DNA of 64,000 nt from an uncultured Eubacteriales bacterium (GTDB lineage Bacteria; Bacillota; Clostridia; Christensenellales; CAG-138). Within the stretch, counting starts at the first letter, position 1; each line of letters opens with the position of its first letter. This document shows positions 33,330-43,180 of this stretch, one piece after another. The notes below the pieces were generated by a model that was given only the letters and a program-made list of their open reading frames with translations, did no database searches and had not been told where the DNA came from. The stretch lies in contig UREK01000001.1 of assembly GCA_900546845.1 (NCBI GenBank), positions 124,001-188,000 of the forward strand. The letters run 5' to 3'. The position numbers were made by a program, and so were the translations under genes.

Positions 33330-36300
33330 GCATCCGCTCATCGAGTTCCTCGGCAGGCATCCGGAATACCGGCGCCTACGGGAGGCGCTGCTGAAAAACG
33401 AGGGGGCCGCTGCCGTGTTCGGCCTGGGCGAGGCACACCGCGCGCATATGGCGGCGGCGCTTTTTTGCGATACCGGGAAAACCGTGCTCCTCGTCACGGC
33501 AAACGAGGCTTCTGCCGCCCGCATCCGGGAGGAAGCAGCGGCCTACACGCCTAACGCCGTTCACCTGCCCGCGCGGGATATGCCGCTTGCCGGGCGCGGG
33601 GTCACGGCCTCAGCCGGCCTTGCGGCGCGCCGCATCCGGGTGCTCTCCGGCCTGCTTGCAGGCGAAAACGCGCTCATTACGGTTTCCGCGGCGGCGCTTT
33701 TGCAGCGCCTTGCCCCGCCGGGCGCACTGCGCGCGATGACGGTAGAGGTGCGCGCCGGGGAGGCCGCCGCACCGCAGGCGCTGCTCAAGCGGCTGACCGG
33801 CGCAGGCTATGAGCGCGTGGACGTGTGCGAGGCTAAGGGTCAGGTCTGCCTGCGCGGAGGGTATCTCGATGTGTTCCCGATTACGGAGGAAAACCCGGTG
33901 CGCATCGAATTCTTCGACGATGAGATCGACACCATGCGCACCTACGACGCGCTTTCCCAGCGTTCCATCGAAAACATTGATTCCATCGTGGTTCCGCCCG
34001 CGCATGAGATGCCCGTGACCGAAACGGCCCGGGCGCGGGCGCTGCGCGCCCTCAAAAAGAGGCCGCGCCTCGCGGCGGAGCTGGAGACGCTCTCCGCCGG
34101 CGGCACGCCGGCGGGCGCGGAGCTTTTCCTGCCGCTGTTTTACGACGATGCGTATTTGCAGGATTACCTGCCGGAGGATGCGCTCATCCTCATCGACGAG
34201 CCGCAGCGCGTGGAGGAAAGCGCTAAGGTCGCGCACATGGAGCATTTGGACGCGGTTTCCGCCCTGCTTGCGGACGGCAATGCCGAACCGGAGCAGGCGG
34301 AGCTGCTCGGGCGGCCATCCATCCTGCTCGCGCAGCTCGACACGCCGCGTACGGCCATGCTTTTCGCGCTCACGCGCACCTATGGCCTGATCGCGCCCAA
34401 ATGCCTCTTCCGCTTTGAGACGCGCCCTGCGACGAAGTATCTTGCCGCACAGGACCTGCTCGCGGCGGACGTCGCCTCCTGGCGCAAGGCCGGGGCGGCC
34501 GTCGCCATCTACGCGGGCAGCCACGCCGTGCGCTTACAGGATCAGCTGCTTGACCAGGACGTGCATGCCGCCGTGGTGGACGCGCTCGCGCGGCCGCTCG
34601 TGCCGGGGGAACTCATCATCACGGGCGAATCCATCGAAAAGGGCTTTGAATATCCTGAGATCAAGCTTGTGGCCGTCAGCGAGGCGGAGCTTTACGGCGC
34701 GGTGCAGAAGAAGAGTACTGCCGCGCATAAAAAACGCCCGCAGCTCGCGTTTTCGGAGCTTTCCGTGGGCGACCTCGTGGTGCATGAGCTGCACGGCGTC
34801 GGCCGATTCGTGGGCGTGGTTACGCTCGACGTGGCGGGCGTGACGCGGGATTACCTGCACCTTGCCTATGCGGGCGGGGAGAAGCTGTATATCCCGACGG
34901 ATCAGCTGGACCGCGTGCAGAAATACATTGGCGGGGACGAGGAGACCGTCCGCCTGTCAAAGCTCGGCTCCGGGGAGTGGCAGCGCACCGTCTCCCGCAC
35001 GCGGGAAAGCGTGAAGAAGCTCGCGTTCGACCTCGTGCGCCTTTATGGCGAGCGCATGAACCGCAAGGGCTTCGCCTTTTCGCCGGATACCGTTTGGCAG
35101 ACGCGCCTTGAGGAAAGCTTCCCCTATGAGGAAACGCCGGATCAGCTCACCTGCATCGCAGAGATCAAGAAGGACATGGAATCCTCCCGCGTGATGGACC
35201 GCCTGCTCTGCGGGGACGTGGGCTATGGCAAAACGGAAGTGGCCCTGCGTGCGGCGTTCAAGGCCGTGATGGACAGCAAGCAGGTGGCATTCCTCGTGCC
35301 GACGACCATCCTCGCCCAGCAGCATTACAACACGCTTGCCGCGCGCTTTTCCGGCTTCCCGGTGAACGTGGCCCTGCTTTCGCGCTTCAAGGCCGGGAAG
35401 GATGAAAGCGCGGTCCTCGAAGGGCTTGCAAAGGGCAGCATCGACGTCGTTGTCGGCACGCACAAGCTCCTTGGCAAAAACGTCCGCTTCAAGGATCTCG
35501 GCCTCCTTATTATCGACGAGGAGCAGCGCTTCGGCGTGGGCCACAAAGAGCAGATCAAGAACATCAAGCAGAGCGTGGACGTGCTCACCCTTTCCGCGAC
35601 CCCCATCCCGCGCACGCTCCATATGTCCATGACGGGCATCCGCGATATGTCCGTCATCGAGACGCCGCCGGAACAGCGCTACCCGGTGCAGACCTACGTC
35701 ATGGAATATGGCGACGGCATGGCGCGGGAGGCGATCCTCAAGGAGATCGGCCGAGGCGGGCAGGTGTATTTCGTTTACAACCGCGTGCGCAACATGGAGC
35801 GCTTCGCGGAGCAGCTGCGCGCGCTCGTGCCGGAGGCGCGTATCGGCTATGCCCACGGGCAGATGCCGGAGCACCAGCTGGAGCAGACGATGCTAGACTT
35901 CATGGAGCAGCGTTATGACGTGCTTTTGTGCAGCACGATTATCGAAAGCGGGCTCGACATCCCGAACGTGAACACGATCTTCGTCTATGAAGCCGACAAG
36001 ATGGGCCTTTCCCAGCTTTACCAGCTGCGCGGCCGCGTAGGACGCAGCGCGCGGCTTGGGTATGCGTATTTGACCTTCCTGCGGGATAAAGTGCTCACCG
36101 AGGTGGCGGAAAAGCGCCTGAGCGCCATCCGCGAGTTCACGCAGTTCGGCGCGGGGTTCAAGATCGCCATGCGGGATCTGGAGATCCGCGGCGCGGGCAA
36201 CCTGCTTGGCCCGGAGCAGCACGGGCACATGGCCGCCGTCGGGTACGACCTTTACTGCAAAATCGTCAACAGCGCGGTGAAGGAAGCGCGCGGCGAGGCG

Positions 36301-36768
36301 GAGCCGCGCATGGTGGAAACGGTGATGGACGTCCCGCTTTCGGCGGCGATCCCGCATGATTACATCTCGCGGGAGACGGAGCGCCTTTCTATGTACAAGC
36401 GCATCGCGCTCATCGCATCGCGGGAGGATCTTTACGACGTGCAGGATGAGCTGATCGACCGCTACGGCGACATCCCGCCGGAAACCAGGAACCTGCTCGA
36501 CATCGCGCGCATCAAGGCGGAAGCCTCCCGCGCGCACATCGCGCAGCTTTCCGTGCGCGCGGGCGAGGTGCGCTTCACGTTCGATCGGGGCGCGCCTATG
36601 AACGGGCAGAAGTTGCTCGCGGCGATCGGGGAGATCCCGGGCGCGCAGCTCCTCAACGGCGAGGTCCCGGCCCTTTTGATCCGCATGCCGCGCGCCGGAG
36701 CGGAAAAGCTTTGTGGCATGCTGCCACAGTTTGTTTACACCCTTGCCGATTGTGTTGAGGCGAATTGA
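33322..36768 (+). CDS. mfd: Transcription-repair coupling factor
   Basis: An 1148-aa ATP-driven translocase that removes RNA polymerase stalled at DNA lesions and recruits UvrA. It shows the UvrB-homology N-terminus, the RNA-polymerase-interacting domain (VGDLVVHELHGVGRFVGV), and the RecG-like motor with GDVGYGKTE Walker A, DEEQRFGV Walker B, SATPIPRTL motif III and STIIESGLDIPN motif V. The C-terminal TRCF domain follows. Length is normal. It is translationally coupled to pth, the usual clostridial order. Confidence 0.97.
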   Translation: MNKHPLIEFLGRHPEYRRLREALLKNEGAAAVFGLGEAHRAHMAAALFCDTGKTVLLVTANEASAARIREEAAAYTPNAVHLPARDMPLAGRGVTASAGLAARRIRVLSGLLAGENALITVSAAALLQRLAPPGALRAMTVEVRAGEAAAPQALLKRLTGAGYERVDVCEAKGQVCLRGGYLDVFPITEENPVRIEFFDDEIDTMRTYDALSQRSIENIDSIVVPPAHEMPVTETARARALRALKKRPRLAAELETLSAGGTPAGAELFLPLFYDDAYLQDYLPEDALILIDEPQRVEESAKVAHMEHLDAVSALLADGNAEPEQAELLGRPSILLAQLDTPRTAMLFALTRTYGLIAPKCLFRFETRPATKYLAAQDLLAADVASWRKAGAAVAIYAGSHAVRLQDQLLDQDVHAAVVDALARPLVPGELIITGESIEKGFEYPEIKLVAVSEAELYGAVQKKSTAAHKKRPQLAFSELSVGDLVVHELHGVGRFVGVVTLDVAGVTRDYLHLAYAGGEKLYIPTDQLDRVQKYIGGDEETVRLSKLGSGEWQRTVSRTRESVKKLAFDLVRLYGERMNRKGFAFSPDTVWQTRLEESFPYEETPDQLTCIAEIKKDMESSRVMDRLLCGDVGYGKTEVALRAAFKAVMDSKQVAFLVPTTILAQQHYNTLAARFSGFPVNVALLSRFKAGKDESAVLEGLAKGSIDVVVGTHKLLGKNVRFKDLGLLIIDEEQRFGVGHKEQIKNIKQSVDVLTLSATPIPRTLHMSMTGIRDMSVIETPPEQRYPVQTYVMEYGDGMAREAILKEIGRGGQVYFVYNRVRNMERFAEQLRALVPEARIGYAHGQMPEHQLEQTMLDFMEQRYDVLLCSTIIESGLDIPNVNTIFVYEADKMGLSQLYQLRGRVGRSARLGYAYLTFLRDKVLTEVAEKRLSAIREFTQFGAGFKIAMRDLEIRGAGNLLGPEQHGHMAAVGYDLYCKIVNSAVKEARGEAEPRMVETVMDVPLSAAIPHDYISRETERLSMYKRIALIASREDLYDVQDELIDRYGDIPPETRNLLDIARIKAEASRAHIAQLSVRAGEVRFTFDRGAPMNGQKLLAAIGEIPGAQLLNGEVPALLIRMPRAGAEKLCGMLPQFVYTLADCVEAN

Positions 36769-36777
36769 TGATATAAT
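36750..36777 (+). promoter_or_regulatory. Promoter of the prsA-like gene inside mfd 3' end
   Basis: TTGTGT (36750-36755), 16-base spacer, perfect TATAAT (36772-36777), straddling the mfd stop codon. Confidence 0.6.
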
Positions 36778-36848
36778 AGACGTGGCGTTTCGCGCCCGCG
36801 CGCTGCGGGCGCCGCTGTGATCCCAAGAAATGTGAGGAGAATTTTTTA

Positions 36849-38279
36849 ATGAAAAAGTACCTGGCCCTGTTCCTTGCGGCGCTGATGCTGCTCGCCCTCT
36901 CCACAGGCTGCGCCTTGACCGGTGGCAATACCCCGACGGATGACCCCAATGCGTCCCCCGCGCCGGCCACAACGGACGGAGGCGATTCCAGTCTGGATCT
37001 GACGGCCGCCGTCGCGGAGATTGGCGATGAAACGATCACGCTGGGTGAAGTCAAGGAAACGTTTGATTCCTATGCGCAGTATTTCGCGTCCTATGGCTAT
37101 GACATCAGCAGCGACCCGGATATGCTCACGATGATTGTGAACAACCTTGTGGAAGCGAAGCTCATCGCGGCGAAGGCGAAGGAGCTTGGTTATACGGAAT
37201 TTGACGAGCAAGAGCAGGCCGAGCTGGAGAAGCGCATTGCATCCGATCTTGCGGAACTCGACGCGTATTATCGCTCCCAGGCCGAAAGCGAAGCGAAGAA
37301 CGATTCCAGCATCGACGTGGACGCGCGCACGATGGAGCTGATCCTCGAAGAGGCGGCCTATAACCTCAACGATGAAAACGCGACCTATGAGGACTACAAG
37401 AAGTTTCTGGCCGACAATGTTACCCAAACATACATGCAGGAACTCATGCAGGAGGATCTGCTTAAGGATGTCACGCTCACTGCCGAGGAGATCGAGACGG
37501 AATATAACTCCCTTGTGGAAGAACAAATGACGTATTATACCGAGTCCCCGGAAGCGTATAAATACGACCAGGAATCCTATGAGATGAGCGGCACTGCGCC
37601 CGTGGCGTTCGCGCCGGACGGCTATTCCCGCATCCTGCACATCTTCTGCGCATATGAAGCGGAGCTGCCGGATGAATATGAAGCAAACGAAGCAGATATG
37701 GCTCTCATCCAGGAAGAATACGGCGCGTTGGCCTTTGCCGCAGCGCTCGAAGGCACTGCCGGCGATACGGCGAAGATGCAGGAGCTTTTGAAGCAGTACC
37801 GCGAACTTCAGGCGGCGAACGAAGAGATGTACGAAGCGTATGTTTCCGCTGCGCGCGAAAAGGCGAACGGCCTCTATGCGCAGCTCCAGGCGGGCGCGGA
37901 CTTTGCGGCGCTCGCAAAGGAGCAGAGCAGCCCGGACGCTTACAGCGATTATCCCATCTTTGCGGAGAAGGGCATCCTGATCGCACCCGATTACGAGTGC
38001 GACGACGATTGGTCGTACGCAGCGAAAGATGAGTTCAGGAAGCTTTCCATCGGCCAGTATTCCGGCGCCTTTGCGGATGAGGAAGGTTACCACATCCTCT
38101 ATTATCTTGCGGACGAACCTGCCGGCACCATTGACCTTGCGGACATCGAGGAAGCCATCCGCGCCTATCTGCTGGAGGATGCGCACACCGAGGAGTGGGC
38201 GGCGCTCGTAGAAGCCTGGAAGAACGACGGTACCGTGACGCTGCACGAGGATGTTTACACCGTGCTGCTGGACGCTTAA
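36849..38279 (+). CDS. PrsA/SurA-like peptidylprolyl isomerase lipoprotein
   Basis: A 476-aa extracellular foldase. The signal peptide ends in the lipobox LSTGC with Cys21, so it is membrane-anchored by lipid. An acidic SurA-N-like helical domain (about 50-210) is followed by a parvulin-type region, notably AREKANGLYAQLQAGADFAALAKEQSSPDAY and the GQYSGAFADEEGYHILYYL end. The domain is interrupted by a long helical insert. Composition is unusually acidic and Tyr-rich. GAGGAG precedes the ATG. Repeat copy B follows its terminator. Confidence 0.85.
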   Translation: MKKYLALFLAALMLLALSTGCALTGGNTPTDDPNASPAPATTDGGDSSLDLTAAVAEIGDETITLGEVKETFDSYAQYFASYGYDISSDPDMLTMIVNNLVEAKLIAAKAKELGYTEFDEQEQAELEKRIASDLAELDAYYRSQAESEAKNDSSIDVDARTMELILEEAAYNLNDENATYEDYKKFLADNVTQTYMQELMQEDLLKDVTLTAEEIETEYNSLVEEQMTYYTESPEAYKYDQESYEMSGTAPVAFAPDGYSRILHIFCAYEAELPDEYEANEADMALIQEEYGALAFAAALEGTAGDTAKMQELLKQYRELQAANEEMYEAYVSAAREKANGLYAQLQAGADFAALAKEQSSPDAYSDYPIFAEKGILIAPDYECDDDWSYAAKDEFRKLSIGQYSGAFADEEGYHILYYLADEPAGTIDLADIEEAIRAYLLEDAHTEEWAALVEAWKNDGTVTLHEDVYTVLLDA

Positions 38280-38297
38280 TACGCCTGAATTTTGTGC

Positions 38298-38550
38298 GGC
38301 GGCGGTTTCAACCGCCGCCTTCAGGCTGTCGATCAAGTGGCCGATGCCACTTGATCGAGGTTTGCACAGCGCGCTTGCGCCGCCCGCGCGGCCAGCGCTC
38401 TGTGCAAAGAAAGCCTTGCGCGGCAAGGCTTTTCGCTCGCACCGCACAGGTCGCTGCTCACGATTGAAAGTCAAGGGCTGCGGCCCTTGACAATCCCAAA
38501 GAGACTTTTTCGACAAGCTGGCGGAGGCGGTTGAAACCGCCTCCGTTTTT
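38298..38550 (+). repeat. Terminator-flanked repeat element, copy B
   Basis: The core at 38325-38519 (195 bp) has the same order of palindromes as copy A and about 85-90% identity by eye. The left flanking hairpin (38298-38319) has arms GGCGGCGGTT and AACCGCCGCC. The right flank (38523-38544) has arms GGAGGCGGTT and AACCGCCTCC, followed by TTTTT. The two stems match but the loop is inverted, so here the flanks are related as inverted repeats. It lies between prsA and rqcP on the plus strand. Confidence 0.88.
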
Positions 38551-38590
38551 CTTTATACTGGATATGCAAACCGGATGGAGGAAAAGACTT

Positions 38591-38839
38591 ATGCGTTTGG
38601 ACAAATATTTAAAGGTTTCGCGCATCATCAAGCGCCGCACCGTGGCAAACGAGGCGGCGGGGCTTGGGCGCGTGCAGATCAACGGCAAGGTCGCCAAGGC
38701 CTCGAGCGAAGTGAAGGAAGGCGATGTGCTCACACTCCTCATGGGCGGGAAGCACATGCGCGTTCGGGTGCTCTCCGTGCAGGAGCATGCGGCGAAGGCG
38801 GATGCCGCCTCGATGTACGAAGTCCTGCCGGAGGAATGA
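38591..38839 (+). CDS. rqcP: S4-domain RNA-binding protein RqcP (YabO)
   Basis: An 82-aa S4 domain ([36 protein letters not shown]) of the RqcP/Hsp15 group. RqcP binds 50S-peptidyl-tRNA complexes and supports C-terminal alanine tailing in bacterial ribosome quality control. Closeness to pth-mfd is the Bacillus-like neighbourhood of yabO. GGAGGAAAAG precedes ATG 38591, and ispDF starts two bases after its stop. Confidence 0.9.
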   Translation: MRLDKYLKVSRIIKRRTVANEAAGLGRVQINGKVAKASSEVKEGDVLTLLMGGKHMRVRVLSVQEHAAKADAASMYEVLPEE

Positions 38840-38840
38840 T

Positions 38841-39995
38841 ATGCAAGCGGCAGGAGATGTTTACGCGGTGCTGCTCGCGGCGGGCGCGGGCACGCGCATG
38901 GGGGAGAACAAGCTCGCGCTGGCCTTTGGCGGGAAAACGCCGCTGCGGCTCTGCTATGAAGCGTTTTTGCGCAGCGAATGTCCACCCATAAAATTTGCGG
39001 TTGCCGTTTCGGCGCAGACGCGGGCGGAAGCGGAGGCCCTTGCGGCGGAAGACCCACGCGTGATTGTGAGCGAAGGCGGCGCGGCGCGCGGCGCGTCCGT
39101 CCTCGGCGCGCTGCGGGCGCTGCGGGCGCAAGGGGTGAAGGACGGCGTCGTGGCCATTCACGATGCGGCGCGCTGCCTTGTCCCGCCGGGCGTAATATCC
39201 GCGGCAGTACGCGGCGCGCAGACGGACGGCTGCGGCGTAGCGGCCATCCCTATGCGCGATACCGTGCGCGACGCGGCGGGGACGGCGCTCCCAAGAGAGG
39301 GGCTTTTGCTGATGCAGACGCCGCAGGCGTTCGACTTTGCGCGCATCTTCGCTGCGTATGAGGCGGCGGAGGCCCAGGGCCTTTGCGCGACGGACGATTG
39401 CGCGGTATACATGGCGGCGGGCCATGCGCCGCGCTTTACGGAGGGGAGCATCCTGAACCAGAAGCTGACCTACCGGGAGGATCTGCCTTTCTTCCGGGCG
39501 GCGTGTGGGGAAAGCCTGCCGCGCGTGGGCTTTGGTGAGGATACGCACGCGCTCGTGCCGGGGCGCAGGCTCGTGCTCGGCGGGGTGGAGATCCCGCATG
39601 AGACGGGGTTGCTCGGCCATTCGGACGCGGACGTGCTCACCCATGCGGTGATCGACGCGCTGCTCGGCGCGGCGGCGCTCGGGGATATCGGCGTGCATTT
39701 CCCGGATACGGACGCGCGCTACCGGGGCATTTCCTCGCTTGTGCTCTTGCAGGAAACTGCGGCGCTGCTGCGGGCACGGGGCTTTTTGCCCGGCAACGTG
39801 GACGCGACGGTCGTCGCGCAGCGGCCAAAGCTCGCGCCGCACATCCAGGCCATGCGCGAGAACCTGGCGCTATGCCTCGGCGTGGACATATCCCGCGTCA
39901 GCGTCAAGGCTACGACGAGCGAAAAAATGAACGACGAGGGCGCGGAAAAATGTATGAGCGCGCGCGCGGTGTGCACGATCCTATATAGCGTCTAA
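38841..39995 (+). CDS. ispDF: Bifunctional IspD-IspF, MEP isoprenoid pathway
   Basis: A 384-aa fusion for two non-adjacent steps of the MEP pathway. Residues 1-225 are IspD, the CTP-dependent cytidylyltransferase making CDP-methylerythritol: [14 protein letters not shown] (11-24) binds CTP, HDAAR is at 107-111. Residues 228-384 are IspF, the cyclodiphosphate synthase: GEDTH (232-236) and [18 protein letters not shown] supply the Zn and substrate residues, and [10 protein letters not shown] closes the site. IspDF fusions are known in several phyla. It overlaps nothing but follows rqcP by one base. Confidence 0.95.
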   Translation: MQAAGDVYAVLLAAGAGTRMGENKLALAFGGKTPLRLCYEAFLRSECPPIKFAVAVSAQTRAEAEALAAEDPRVIVSEGGAARGASVLGALRALRAQGVKDGVVAIHDAARCLVPPGVISAAVRGAQTDGCGVAAIPMRDTVRDAAGTALPREGLLLMQTPQAFDFARIFAAYEAAEAQGLCATDDCAVYMAAGHAPRFTEGSILNQKLTYREDLPFFRAACGESLPRVGFGEDTHALVPGRRLVLGGVEIPHETGLLGHSDADVLTHAVIDALLGAAALGDIGVHFPDTDARYRGISSLVLLQETAALLRARGFLPGNVDATVVAQRPKLAPHIQAMRENLALCLGVDISRVSVKATTSEKMNDEGAEKCMSARAVCTILYSV

Positions 39996-40001
39996 ACCAT
40001 A

Positions 40002-40041
40002 TTGCATTCCATGGCAGGATTGGGTAAAATAGCCATGGAAT
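40002..40041 (+). promoter_or_regulatory. Promoter bracketed by an inverted repeat (DUF2156 gene)
   Basis: TTGCAT (40002-40007), 17-base spacer, TAAAAT (40025-40030). Ten-base arms ATTCCATGGC (40006-40015) and GCCATGGAAT (40032-40041) are a perfect inverted repeat, one arm in the spacer and one over the expected start of transcription. Could be an operator or a folded 5' end. Confidence 0.6.
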
Positions 40042-40079
40042 CTGCGGCGCGGCCGCGCAGAGAAACAAAAGGGGAATTT

Positions 40080-40973
40080 ATGGAGTTTCAACCGATAGAT
40101 ATTCAAATGAAGGCGCGCGTGGAGCGCTACACGAAACCATGGCGCCTGCAATGCTCGGAATACACGTTTACAAACCTTTATATGTGGGGGAAAGAAGAGT
40201 GCATCCGCATCGCGGAACAGGACGGCGCGATGTTCTTCCTTTCCAAATGCGGGGCGGACGAACCTTTTATGTTCGCGCCGCTTACGGAGGATCCGGATGG
40301 CGATTACGCCGCCGCGCTCACGGCCGCTGTGGACTATTTCCACAGCGAAGGGCTTACGCCCAGCTTCCGCGGTATTTCTGGGCCCATCAAAGCGGCGTTT
40401 GAGCGCTGCCCCGGCTATGCGCTCATCGAGGACCGAGATGATTCGGATTATGTCTATTCCATGGAAAGCCTGCGCACGCTTTCCGGGAAAAAGCTGCACG
40501 GAAAGCGCAACCATATCAACCAGTTTCATGCGCAGTATGGCGACGTTTCCGAATACGTGGAGATCACGGCGGACATGCTGGATGAATGCATGGCCGTTTA
40601 CTGCGAATGGCTTGCCGGGAAGGACGCTTCCGAGCCGGGCGTGCTTGGCGAAAAGGAGGCGATCCGCCGGATCCTGACGCATATGGACACGCTTGGCGTG
40701 AAGGGCGGCGGCATCCGCATTGATGGGAAGCTCGCGGCGTTCTCGCTCGGCGAGCAGATCGACGAGGAGTTCGCCGTCATCCACATCGAAAAGGCGGACA
40801 GCAACGTCCCGGGACTTTATACGATCATCAACCAGCAATTCGTGGAGCATGCCTGGACGCATGTGAAATACATCAACCGCGAGGAGGACATGGGCCTGGA
40901 GGGCTTGCGCCGGGCAAAGCTTTCCTACAACCCCGCCTTCATGATCGACAAGTTCCGCGGGAGGCTCGTGTGA
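40080..40973 (+). CDS. DUF2156 protein, phosphatidylglycerol lysyltransferase C-domain-like
   Basis: A 297-aa soluble protein with the double-GNAT DUF2156 fold seen in the C-terminal domain of MprF-type lysyltransferases, but without their membrane flippase. Features include FTNLYMWGKEECIRI near the start, KKLHGKRNHINQF at about 137-149 and YINREEDMGLEGLRRAKLSYNP at the end, all typical of this family. It might transfer an aminoacyl group from tRNA, but no substrate is known. AAAGGGGAA precedes ATG 40080. The next gene starts inside its stop (GTGA). Confidence 0.82.
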   Translation: MEFQPIDIQMKARVERYTKPWRLQCSEYTFTNLYMWGKEECIRIAEQDGAMFFLSKCGADEPFMFAPLTEDPDGDYAAALTAAVDYFHSEGLTPSFRGISGPIKAAFERCPGYALIEDRDDSDYVYSMESLRTLSGKKLHGKRNHINQFHAQYGDVSEYVEITADMLDECMAVYCEWLAGKDASEPGVLGEKEAIRRILTHMDTLGVKGGGIRIDGKLAAFSLGEQIDEEFAVIHIEKADSNVPGLYTIINQQFVEHAWTHVKYINREEDMGLEGLRRAKLSYNPAFMIDKFRGRLV

Positions 40974-41848
40974 GCTTTACCGTGCGGCCCATCGCGCCGG
41001 GGGAATACGCGGCGGCGCAGGCGGTTTGGGACGTCTGCTTCCCGGAGGACGCCGCGGGGTATTCCGATTATTACTTTCAATTCCGCACAAAGCCCGCTTA
41101 CGTGCTCGCCGCCTTTTCGGCGGATGGGCGCATGGCGGGCGCTTTGCACGCGCTGCCCTATCCGCTGCGCTTTGGGGGGGAGGTCAAGCGCTGTGCGATG
41201 ATCGCGGGCGTAGCGACGCTGCCGGAGTACCGCCACAAAGGCATTGCGGCGGCGCTCATTCGCGCGGCCCATGCGCGCCTTGCGGATGAAGGCGCGTGTG
41301 CGGCCGTGCTCAAGCCGGATGTAGATTTCTATGCGCAGTTCGGGTATCGGCCTTTCGCTTGGCATGAGAGTTTCCGCGTGGCGGCGGGTGAACTCTCTGT
41401 GCCGGAGGCCGCGCTGCATGTGCCCACGCCGGCGGAAATGCTAGCCTGCTATGAAGTCTTTGCCGCGTCTTACAACGGCGTGATGGCCCGCACGGAGGCG
41501 GACATGGCGCTGATGCGGCGGGAAGCGGCTGTGCTCGGCGGGGAGACGCTTGCCGCATGCGGCGCGTATGCGCTCTGCCTGCCCGGAGAGGGCGGCGCGG
41601 AGCTGACGGAGCTTGCGGGGGAGGATGTGCTCCCGCTTGTGAGTGCGCTTGCCGCGCGCTATGGCGCAGTGCGCTTCCGCCTGCCCGCCGGAATGCGGCA
41701 GCCGGGCCTGCCTGCCGGGGAGAAACTCATGTTCAGCATGCTCTGCCCGCTGGATGCGCCTGCGCTTTTGGCAGGGAGCGGCGCGGCCAGCCTGGAGGAA
41801 CTGCTTTCCAGCGCAAAAAAGCCGAACTGCACGCTGGAATTTTGTTGA
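40970..41848 (+). CDS. GNAT N-acetyltransferase (Eis-like)
   Basis: A 292-aa acetyltransferase. The acetyl-CoA pyrophosphate loop is VATLPEYRHKGIAAALI (about residues 81-97); YAQFGYRPF follows. A second degenerate GNAT half and tail resemble Eis-type enzymes, which are longer. Substrate unknown. It uses a GTG start overlapping the upstream stop as GTGA, with GGGAGG about ten bases before, so it is coupled to the DUF2156 gene. Confidence 0.82.
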   Translation: MSFTVRPIAPGEYAAAQAVWDVCFPEDAAGYSDYYFQFRTKPAYVLAAFSADGRMAGALHALPYPLRFGGEVKRCAMIAGVATLPEYRHKGIAAALIRAAHARLADEGACAAVLKPDVDFYAQFGYRPFAWHESFRVAAGELSVPEAALHVPTPAEMLACYEVFAASYNGVMARTEADMALMRREAAVLGGETLAACGAYALCLPGEGGAELTELAGEDVLPLVSALAARYGAVRFRLPAGMRQPGLPAGEKLMFSMLCPLDAPALLAGSGAASLEELLSSAKKPNCTLEFC

Positions 41849-41885
41849 AACAATGTGACATTGTGGCGGCGAAGGGGAAATGTGC

Positions 41886-41915
41886 TTGACGAGCGCGCCT
41901 GCTGCGTATTATCAT
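41886..41915 (+). promoter_or_regulatory. Promoter of yajC
   Basis: TTGACG (41886-41891), 18-base spacer, TATCAT (41910-41915), about 70 bases before yajC. Confidence 0.6.
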
Positions 41916-41983
41916 AGAAAAAAGCACGGTGCGCTGGACGCATCCTGTATTTGAATCATTAAATAAGGACGGTATTCATTGGA

Positions 41984-42313
41984 ATGAACTCGGATTTCAT
42001 GACGTCAATCGCCAACTTTTTCAACAGCGGCGGACTGATCATCGTGATGATGATCGTGCTGATGCTGGTTATGATCATCCCCCAGCGCAAGCGGGATAAG
42101 AAGATCAAGCAGATGCTCGCGGCCATTAAGGTGGGTGACCGTGTGCGCACCATCGGCGGCATCTACGGCACCGTGACCAACGTGAAGGACGACGTGATCA
42201 CGATCTCTGTCGGCCCGGACCGCGTACAGCTCGTGTTTGCGCGCGGCGCGATTGCCAACGTGGAGGATGTGGCTGTTGAGAACACCATGGACGATGGAGC
42301 AATCAAAAACTGA
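41984..42313 (+). CDS. yajC: Preprotein translocase subunit YajC
   Basis: A 109-aa Sec accessory protein. One membrane helix (about residues 15-33) is followed by IIPQRKRDKKIKQMLAAIKVGDRVRTIGGIYGTV, the YajC signature. It acts with SecDF at the inner membrane. In many Clostridia it lies near secDF or tgt; here it stands alone. The ribosome binding site is weak (AAGGACGG, far upstream). Terminator hairpin and repeat copy C follow. Confidence 0.93.
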   Translation: MNSDFMTSIANFFNSGGLIIVMMIVLMLVMIIPQRKRDKKIKQMLAAIKVGDRVRTIGGIYGTVTNVKDDVITISVGPDRVQLVFARGAIANVEDVAVENTMDDGAIKN

Positions 42314-42340
42314 TCCAATTTAACTGTGGACGATAAGCCG

Positions 42341-42593
42341 AGCGGCGCAGAGACATCTGCGCCGCTTCAGCTTGTCGAAAAAGTTTCTCTGGGATTGTCA
42401 AGGGCCGCAGCCCTTGACTTTTGATCGCGAGCAGCGGCTTGTGCGGTGCGAGCGAAGAGCCTTGCGTTGCAAGGCTTTCTTTGCACGGAGCGCTGGCCGC
42501 GCCAAGGGCGCAAGCGCGAAGTGAATCCATCGATCAAGTGGCGGATGCCACTTGATCGACAGTCTCAGCGGCGCAGAGACATCTGCGCCGCTT
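42341..42593 (-). repeat. Terminator-flanked repeat element, copy C (inverted)
   Basis: The core at 42368-42563 (196 bp) is the reverse complement of copies A, B and D. It is flanked by an exact 27-bp direct repeat at 42341-42367 and 42567-42593. Each repeat is itself a hairpin (AGCGGCGCAG, six to seven loop bases, CTGCGCCGCTT). Only the copy farther from yajC continues into TTTT. It lies between the convergent yajC and XRE genes. Confidence 0.92.
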
Positions 42594-42604
42594 TTGCACG
42601 CTTC

Positions 42605-43180
42605 TTATTCTTCGGGCTCATCTTTTTCGGCCCGTTGTGCATCCCTGCGCCGGTGCAGCTGCCATAGCAGCAGCGCAAGCCCCGCCGCCAGGCAGACGGC
42701 GCAAAGGCCGGCGATCGCCTGCAGCCGGTATGTTTCGATGAAACCGGAAAGGGAGTACCCGTTGGCCGTGGTATACCAGGTCTTCCCGGCATCGTCTACA
42801 TAGCTGGCGTCAACGTGGGATTCAATCATCGTGGAAAGCACCCAGAGCGTGAGCATTCCAAGCCCGCCAAGGCCGGTAAGAACCCAGCCCGCAATGCGCT
42901 GTGCGCGCCCCGCAGGCGCTGGGACGCTTTGCCGCGCGGCCATGTCCGGCGGGAGCGTGCCTGCGGACGTGTCCGGCGCAGGGCCTGCCCCGAACAGCAG
43001 GTAATCCGTCGTCACGCCGAAAAGGCGGCTCAGCTGGATGACATTCTCCGTCTCGGGCGTTGCTTCTCCAAGCTCCCATTTGGAAACCGCCTGCCGGGAA
43101 ACGGAAAGCTCCGCGGCAAGCTGCTCCTGCGTCATGCCGCGTGCCTTGCGCAGCAGGACGAGCTTTTCACCAAAGGTCAT
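42605..43180 (-). CDS. XRE-family regulator with membrane C-terminus
   Basis: A 191-aa protein. Residues 1-65 are an XRE helix-turn-helix (MTQEQLAAELSVSRQAVSKWELGEATPETENVIQLSRLF). A Pro/Ala linker leads to two hydrophobic segments (about 100-118 and 155-173), the loop between them containing the Tyr-rich VDDAGKTWYTTANGYSLSG. A membrane-tethered sensor-regulator is likely; target genes unknown. GAGGGGA lies upstream of ATG 43180. Confidence 0.85.
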   Translation of the reverse strand: MTFGEKLVLLRKARGMTQEQLAAELSVSRQAVSKWELGEATPETENVIQLSRLFGVTTDYLLFGAGPAPDTSAGTLPPDMAARQSVPAPAGRAQRIAGWVLTGLGGLGMLTLWVLSTMIESHVDASYVDDAGKTWYTTANGYSLSGFIETYRLQAIAGLCAVCLAAGLALLLWQLHRRRDAQRAEKDEPEE

